Positions 59,889 through 64,000 of a stretch of DNA of 64,000 nt are shown piece after piece. Within the stretch, counting starts at the first letter, position 1; the number at the start of each line of letters is the position of its first letter. The position numbers and the translations under genes are program-made. The stretch is from Streptomyces dengpaensis (GTDB lineage: Bacteria; Actinomycetota; Actinomycetes; Streptomycetales; Streptomycetaceae), in NCBI RefSeq assembly GCF_002946835.1, contig NZ_CP026652.1:5084001-5148000 (forward strand), written 5' to 3'. Below the pieces are notes generated by a model that made no database searches, had not been told where the DNA came from, and saw only the letters and a list, made by a program, of their open reading frames with translations.

Positions 59889-60200
59889 GTGCTTGATACG
59901 ACGCCGCTGACCCGAGCTGTGGACCACTTCGCCGACCGGTTGCGGGCCGCGCCGCAGAGCCGCCTGCAACGGGGTGCGGCGGCCGAGGCCCTGGGTCTGG
60001 CCAGGGAGTTGGCACGGCGTGCCCAGCTTCTGGAGGGCGTGTCCGGGGAGCCCCGCGAGATGCCCGACGCGGGCATGTTCGCCGCCGCCGACCAAATCAC
60101 CGTGGCCGCGCACGATTTGGCACTCGTACTGAAAGACGAAGGGGAGCTGGCGGAAGCGGTGGCTCTGGTGGCGGAGGCTCAGAAGCGCGCCGGGGTGTGA
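59889..60200 (+). CDS. Small helical hypothetical protein
   Basis: This 103-residue, Ala/Leu/Arg-rich helical protein (RAVDHFADRLRAAPQSRL ... AADQITVAAHDLALVLKDEG) starts with GTG 59889. It is soluble, with no motif that I recognise. Codon use is normal. It is divergent from the DUF4287 gene. Confidence 0.7.
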   Translation: MLDTTPLTRAVDHFADRLRAAPQSRLQRGAAAEALGLARELARRAQLLEGVSGEPREMPDAGMFAAADQITVAAHDLALVLKDEGELAEAVALVAEAQKRAGV

Positions 60201-60302
60201 CCGCCGTAGGCAAACGCGCCTGGTTCCGGTCGCCGTACGGAAACGCGCCGGGTCTGGTCGACTTCGGCGCGCTGCGTGCGTGCGGGGGTACGTCCGGGGG
60301 CG

Positions 60303-61097
60303 TCAGAGGGACGCGATGACCCTGTCCGCCAGGATGTACACGCTCTCCTCGCCGCACGCGAAGGTCAGCGTGTAGGCGCCGGAGATGCCCGAGCCGCCAA
60401 GGAGGACCGGGGTCTCGCCGGCGCGCAGGGCGGACGCCAGGCGTTCCGCGGTCTCGCGGTGGCCCGGGGTCATGCAGAGCGTCGTACCGTCGGCGAAGAC
60501 GTAGACGTCCAGGGTGCCCAGCGGGCCCGGGCGGACGTCCGCCAGTTCCACGCCGGACTCGGCCAGTTCCTCCAGGGTGGCGACCGTACGCTCATGGTCA
60601 TTCACGACAGGTGACTGGACCGGTACGAAGTCGGGGTGTGAGGGGTGACGGCGGCGGGCCGCGGCGAGTTCGGGGGAGTCCCCGGCGAACTCCTCGGCGT
60701 CCAGGCCGGGCTCGGTCACCGGCTCCAGGGGCTCCAGGCCCACGAAGTCCGACTGGCGCGGCGTGAACAGGTCGCTGTCCGGCATGCCTAGCAGCGACGG
60801 TGCGTCCGAGGCGTCGCGTGCCTCCTGGGCGGCCCAGAAGGCGCGCGCCTCGGCGAGCTCCCGCTCCCGCTCCTCGGCGAGCGCCTCGGTGACGGCCATG
60901 CGTATCTCATCCGCGTCAGCAGCCGCGCGCGCCGCGGGTACGAGGCCGCGTGCGGCGGGCATGGCGCGGCTCTCGGCCAGTTCGGTGTGCAGGGCCGCGA
61001 CCTGCCGGCGCAGCCCCCGCAGGGAATGCAGCACGGCGACGCCCACGGCCGCGGTCGCGGCGGTGGTGAGCAGCAAAGCAATCGGCATGGCGCTCAC
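60303..61097 (-). CDS. Membrane-anchored hypothetical protein
   Basis: This 264-residue protein starts with GTG 61097 and one N-terminal helix (MPIALLLTTAATAAVGVAVL). A short coiled coil follows (LRGLRRQVAALHTELAESRAM ... ALAEERERELAEARAFW), then an acidic linker and a C-terminal domain (LDVYVFADGTTLCMTPGHRETAERLASALRAGETPVLLGG ... YILADRVIASL). The function is unknown. The upstream space 61098-61378 ends in a terminator for the next gene and has a GGGGGGG-rich stretch. Confidence 0.75.
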   Translation of the reverse strand: MSAMPIALLLTTAATAAVGVAVLHSLRGLRRQVAALHTELAESRAMPAARGLVPAARAAADADEIRMAVTEALAEERERELAEARAFWAAQEARDASDAPSLLGMPDSDLFTPRQSDFVGLEPLEPVTEPGLDAEEFAGDSPELAAARRRHPSHPDFVPVQSPVVNDHERTVATLEELAESGVELADVRPGPLGTLDVYVFADGTTLCMTPGHRETAERLASALRAGETPVLLGGSGISGAYTLTFACGEESVYILADRVIASL

Positions 61098-61290
61098 TGA
61101 CGTACTCCCGGTTCCAAAGTCGACCCCCGACTTCCTACATCAGCTTGAAGGGAAGACGGCCCAGCTGTCAGTGCGTAACGTCACGAAAGGGACAGGACTT
61201 TCGGCCTGATGTTTGGTTGCGCAATGGCTCTGACCTGCGTAAATCCCTCCCCGGGGGGAGATAGGTCACATCTTGGGGGGGATTGGATCA

Positions 61291-61336
61291 CGAATCGGCC
61301 CAGGACCCGGTGTTCACGGGGTCCTGGGCCGATTCG
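61291..61336. terminator. Perfect 18-bp terminator hairpin after thiolase
   Basis: CGAATCGGCCCAGGACCC pairs with GGGTCCTGGGCCGATTCG across a 10-nt loop, 43 bp beyond the leftward thiolase stop. Confidence 0.9.
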
Positions 61337-61378
61337 GTCACGCTGGGTTCAACCGCGGTGACACCCGCGGTCGATGAC

Positions 61379-62599
61379 TCAGCTGAGGCGCTCGATGACC
61401 ATCGCCATGCCCTGGCCGCCGCCGACGCACATCGTCTCCAGGCCGAACTGCTTGTCGTGGAACTGGAGGCTGTTGATGAGCGTGCCGGTGATGCGGGCGC
61501 CGGTCATGCCGAAGGGGTGGCCGACGGCGATGGCGCCGCCGTTCACGTTCAGCTTGTCCAGCGGGATGTTCAGGTCGCGGTAGCTCGGGATCACCTGGGC
61601 GGCGAACGCCTCGTTGATCTCGAACAGGTCGATGTCGTCGACGGTCAGGCCGGCGCGCCGCAGCGCCTGCTTGCTCGCCTCCACCGGGCCGAGGCCCATG
61701 ATCTCGGGCGACAGGCCGGTGACGCCGGTCGAGACGATGCGGGCGAGCGGGGTCAGGCCCAGCTCGCGGGCCTTGGTGTCACTCATGATGACGAGCGCGG
61801 CGGCGCCGTCGTTGAGCGGGCAGCAGTTGCCGGCCGTGACCATGCCGTCCGGGCGGAAGACCGGCTTCAGGCCCTGGACGCCCTCCAGGGTGACGCCGGC
61901 GCGCGGGCCGTCGTCCTTGCTGACGACCGTGCCGTCGGGGGTGGTGATCGGGGTGATCTCGCGCTCCCAGAAGCCATTCTTGATGGCTTCCTCGGCGAGG
62001 TTCTGGGAGCGGACACCGAACTCGTCCATGTCCTGGCGGGTGACGCCCTTCAGGCGGGCCAGGTTCTCGGCGGTCTGGCCCATCGCGATGTACGCGTCCG
62101 GGATCAGGCCGTCCTCGCGCGGGTCGTGCCAGGTCGAACCCTCCGTCTGCGCGACGGCGGCGGTGCGGGCCTCCGCGTCGGCGAAGAGGGGGTTGTGGGT
62201 GTCGGGCAGGCCGTCGGAGGTGCCCTTGACGGAGCGGGACACCATCTCCACGCCCGCCGAGATGAAGACGTCGCCCTCGCCCGCCTTGATGGCGTGCAGG
62301 GCCATGCGGGAGGTCTGGAGGGAAGAGGAGCAGTACCGGGTGATGGTGCAGCCCGGGAGGTGGTCCATGCCCATCTGTACGGCGACGATGCGGCCGAGGT
62401 TGTGGCCCTGCTCGCCGCCGGGGAGGCCGCAGCCGAGCATCAGGTCGTCGATGTCCTTCGGGTCCAGCTCGGGGACCTTGGCGAGGGCGGTCTCGATGAT
62501 CGTGGCGGTCAGGTCGTCGGGGCGTACGTCCTTCAGGGAGCCCTTGAAGGCGCGGCCGATCGGGGAGCGGGCGGCTGAGACGATCACGGCTTCGGGCAT
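61379..62599 (-). CDS. Acetyl-CoA acetyltransferase (thiolase)
   Basis: This 406-residue thiolase starts MPEAVIVSAARSPIGRAFKGSL at ATG 62599 (GTG one codon earlier is possible). The nucleophilic Cys is in TITRYCSSSLQTSRMA (near 92), the loop is VTAGNCCPLNDGAAAL, and NEAFAAQVIPSYRDLN follows. The catalytic His is in NGGAIAVGHPFGMTGAR and the second Cys in METMCVGGGQG. It either condenses two acetyl-CoA or cleaves 3-ketoacyl-CoA; the sequence does not separate these roles. It is a stand-alone gene, not in a fatty-acid operon. Confidence 0.93.
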   Translation of the reverse strand: MPEAVIVSAARSPIGRAFKGSLKDVRPDDLTATIIETALAKVPELDPKDIDDLMLGCGLPGGEQGHNLGRIVAVQMGMDHLPGCTITRYCSSSLQTSRMALHAIKAGEGDVFISAGVEMVSRSVKGTSDGLPDTHNPLFADAEARTAAVAQTEGSTWHDPREDGLIPDAYIAMGQTAENLARLKGVTRQDMDEFGVRSQNLAEEAIKNGFWEREITPITTPDGTVVSKDDGPRAGVTLEGVQGLKPVFRPDGMVTAGNCCPLNDGAAALVIMSDTKARELGLTPLARIVSTGVTGLSPEIMGLGPVEASKQALRRAGLTVDDIDLFEINEAFAAQVIPSYRDLNIPLDKLNVNGGAIAVGHPFGMTGARITGTLINSLQFHDKQFGLETMCVGGGQGMAMVIERLS

Positions 62600-62809
62600 C
62601 ACGGCTCCAGAGAAGAGGGGCGGCGCGTAGCGCCTCGTTGAGGGGTGGCGGTCGGGCGACGGGTGGGAGTACGGGGTGATGGGGCGGACTGTCTGGGAAG
62701 CTACCCGTACGTATGGTCAGGGTCACGGGTGTGCGGGTGTGACTCGGGCCGCACTTTTCTAAGCGCTTGCTTTTCTCTGGCGGGGGCGCCTTGGGGAGGG
62801 GGTGCGGAC

Positions 62810-62990
62810 AGGATGTTTTTCGCCCCCTCCGCCCCTACCCTCCCCCACTCTCGGCTTCGCTCGAGCGGGGGGACCCCCATCGTTCCTTGGGGGCTCCGCC
62901 CCCAAACCCCGTGTCGGGCTTCGCGCTCGTCCTCAAACGCCGGACGGGCTAGAGATTCCGGACGGGCTAGAGATTTCCGGCCGGGGCCGG
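62810..62990. repeat. Dispersed GC-rich intergenic repeat, copy E, with tandem tail
   Basis: TTTTTCGCCCCCTCCGCCCC is followed by a CCCCCACTC...GCGGGGG hairpin (62841-62883, variant of 12451-12492). Then come GGGGGCTCCGCCCCC, CTTCGCGCTCGTCCTC and CGCCGGACGGGCTAGAGATT, the last being duplicated (62941 and 62959). The TAG stop of the SGNH hydrolase lies in the second copy. No gene was found in 62603-62966. Confidence 0.85.
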
Positions 62991-63989
62991 GTCCGTGGCT
63001 GGGAGGCGGCGACGGCGGCGGCGTTTGAGGAGGGCCCAGGGGCCGCGGGGGGCCGTGGGCATCGCGGCCGTGACCTCGGTGCCGGGCTCGGACGCCGCCT
63101 CGGCTGCCGCGCGGGCGACCGGCAGGAAGCCCTCGCGGCGGGAGACGTCCGGGCGCTCCTCCTCGGCGGGCCACAGGCCCAGCGCCGCGCAGACCGTCGG
63201 CAGGACCGCCATCGCCGCCGTCGCGTACCCCTCCGCCGAGGGGTGATAGTTGTCGGGCCCGAACAGTTCCCGCGGGTTCGCCTCGAACTCCGGGCCCAGC
63301 AGGTCGCCCAGCGACACCGTGCGGCCGCCCTGTTCGACCGTACCGATCGTCTGGGCGGCCGCGAGCTGGCGCGACGCTCGTCGCGCCAGCCATCGCAACG
63401 GCTGCTGTACCTGCTCGACCGTCCCCAGGTCGGGACAGGTGCCGACGACGACCTCGGCACCGGCGGTACGCAGCCGCCGTACCGCCGCGGACAGATGACG
63501 CACCGACCGCGTCGGGGGCATCCGGTGCGTCACGTCGTTCGCACCGATCATGATCACGCAGACGTCGGGCACCCGCGAGGGGTCCGCGAGGGCGAGCCCC
63601 ACCTGGCGGTCCAGGTCGTCCGACTGGGCCCCGGGCTGCGCCACATTGCACAGCTCCACCGGCTGCTCCGCCACCGCCGCGAGCCCGGAGGCCAGCAGCG
63701 CGCCCGGCGTCTGGCGGGCGCGGTGCACGCCCTGGCCCGCGGCCGTGGAGTCGCCGAGCATTGTCAGGCGGAGGGGCGGATCGTCAGGACCGGTGTACGC
63801 GTACCCGTACAGGCCGTCCGCGCGCGGCGCGTGTCCACTGTGCCCATTGCCCACATGGCGTTTCGCCAGCTGCACCTCGGCCAGCACCAGTCCGACGGCG
63901 GCCGCCCCGACCAGGCCGATCCCACCACCGCCGTACGCAGCGCCCGCCGCGATGCGCCGAGCCACCCTCGCCCTCGACAAGCTCGACAT
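62967..63989 (-). CDS. SGNH/GDSL-type hydrolase, signal-anchored
   Basis: This 340-residue protein has an N-terminal hydrophobic segment (AAGAAYGGGGIGLVGAAAVGLVLAEV) followed by the extracytoplasmic SGNH domain. The nucleophile Ser is in LTMLGDSTAAGQG, the Gly and Asn blocks in VIMIGANDVT, and the Asp/His pair in FGPDNYHPS. The family covers esterases and lipases acting on acyl, acetyl or polysaccharide esters. The C-terminus is Arg-rich and Ala-rich. The ATG at 63989 lies 11 bp from the window edge, so an earlier start outside cannot be excluded. Confidence 0.88.
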   Translation of the reverse strand: MSSLSRARVARRIAAGAAYGGGGIGLVGAAAVGLVLAEVQLAKRHVGNGHSGHAPRADGLYGYAYTGPDDPPLRLTMLGDSTAAGQGVHRARQTPGALLASGLAAVAEQPVELCNVAQPGAQSDDLDRQVGLALADPSRVPDVCVIMIGANDVTHRMPPTRSVRHLSAAVRRLRTAGAEVVVGTCPDLGTVEQVQQPLRWLARRASRQLAAAQTIGTVEQGGRTVSLGDLLGPEFEANPRELFGPDNYHPSAEGYATAAMAVLPTVCAALGLWPAEEERPDVSRREGFLPVARAAAEAASEPGTEVTAAMPTAPRGPWALLKRRRRRRLPATDPAPAGNL

Positions 63990-64000
63990 CCGTCGCCGCC

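Overview
The window is about 64 kb of high-GC actinobacterial DNA, almost certainly from a Streptomyces chromosome. The evidence is the strong third-position GC bias, frequent GTG starts, a bldA-type tRNA-Leu(UAA), paired resuscitation-promoting-factor (Rpf) genes, a Rex-type operator before ndh, a c-di-AMP (ydaO) riboswitch before rpfA, and a CYP107U-like P450 between mazG and the rpf genes. Most of it is conserved core housekeeping sequence, with accessory genes, pseudogenes and minisatellites between. The species cannot be named from sequence alone.

Layout. 1-1.7 kb: glmU (truncated by the window edge), tRNA-Gln and a broken helix-turn-helix gene. 1.8-9.8 kb: a sensor kinase with no adjacent response regulator, then a four-gene toxin/immunity-type cluster (SUKH-3, YwqJ-like deaminase, WHH nuclease fused to SUKH, and a 1011-residue Imm35/proline-rich/deaminase/SUKH-4 protein), then a DivIVA-like coiled-coil protein. 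10-14.5 kb: acetate-type symporter plus DUF485 partner, transposase debris, DHA2 drug exporter. 14.9-24 kb: MacB/FtsX-type ABC pair, DUF2079 membrane protein, mfd, TetR fragment. 24-34.5 kb: small antitoxin-like gene, secreted HNH lipoprotein, GNAT, two secreted proteins, an HTH/N6-methylase/TRD-like protein, membrane protein plus Ser/Thr kinase, SurA-N lipoprotein, mazG.

34.6-47 kb: globin-reductase, P450, two rpf genes, eno, divIC, DUF501, ppx, ndh, cfa. This core block carries the clearest regulation: a ydaO riboswitch before rpfA, a Rex-like operator before ndh, and a 21/22-bp-spaced repeat array before the first rpf gene. 47-51 kb: a second ABC ATPase/permease pair, paralogous to the first and in opposite orientation, with a 15-bp minisatellite between its two genes. 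51.1 kb: bldA.

51.3-58.4 kb: an accessory stretch that reads as a formamide-to-CO2 route (AmiS channel, formamidase, FmdB, and an NAD-dependent formate dehydrogenase across an interposed crcB-DUF190-crcB fluoride-export operon), then a Cys-rich small protein and a deleted pobA that still has its operator. 58.5-64 kb: Bax-inhibitor-1 family protein, small hypotheticals, thiolase and an SGNH hydrolase. Several copies of a GC-rich dispersed element (hairpin GGGGGCTCCGCCCCC type) sit in intergenic spaces throughout.
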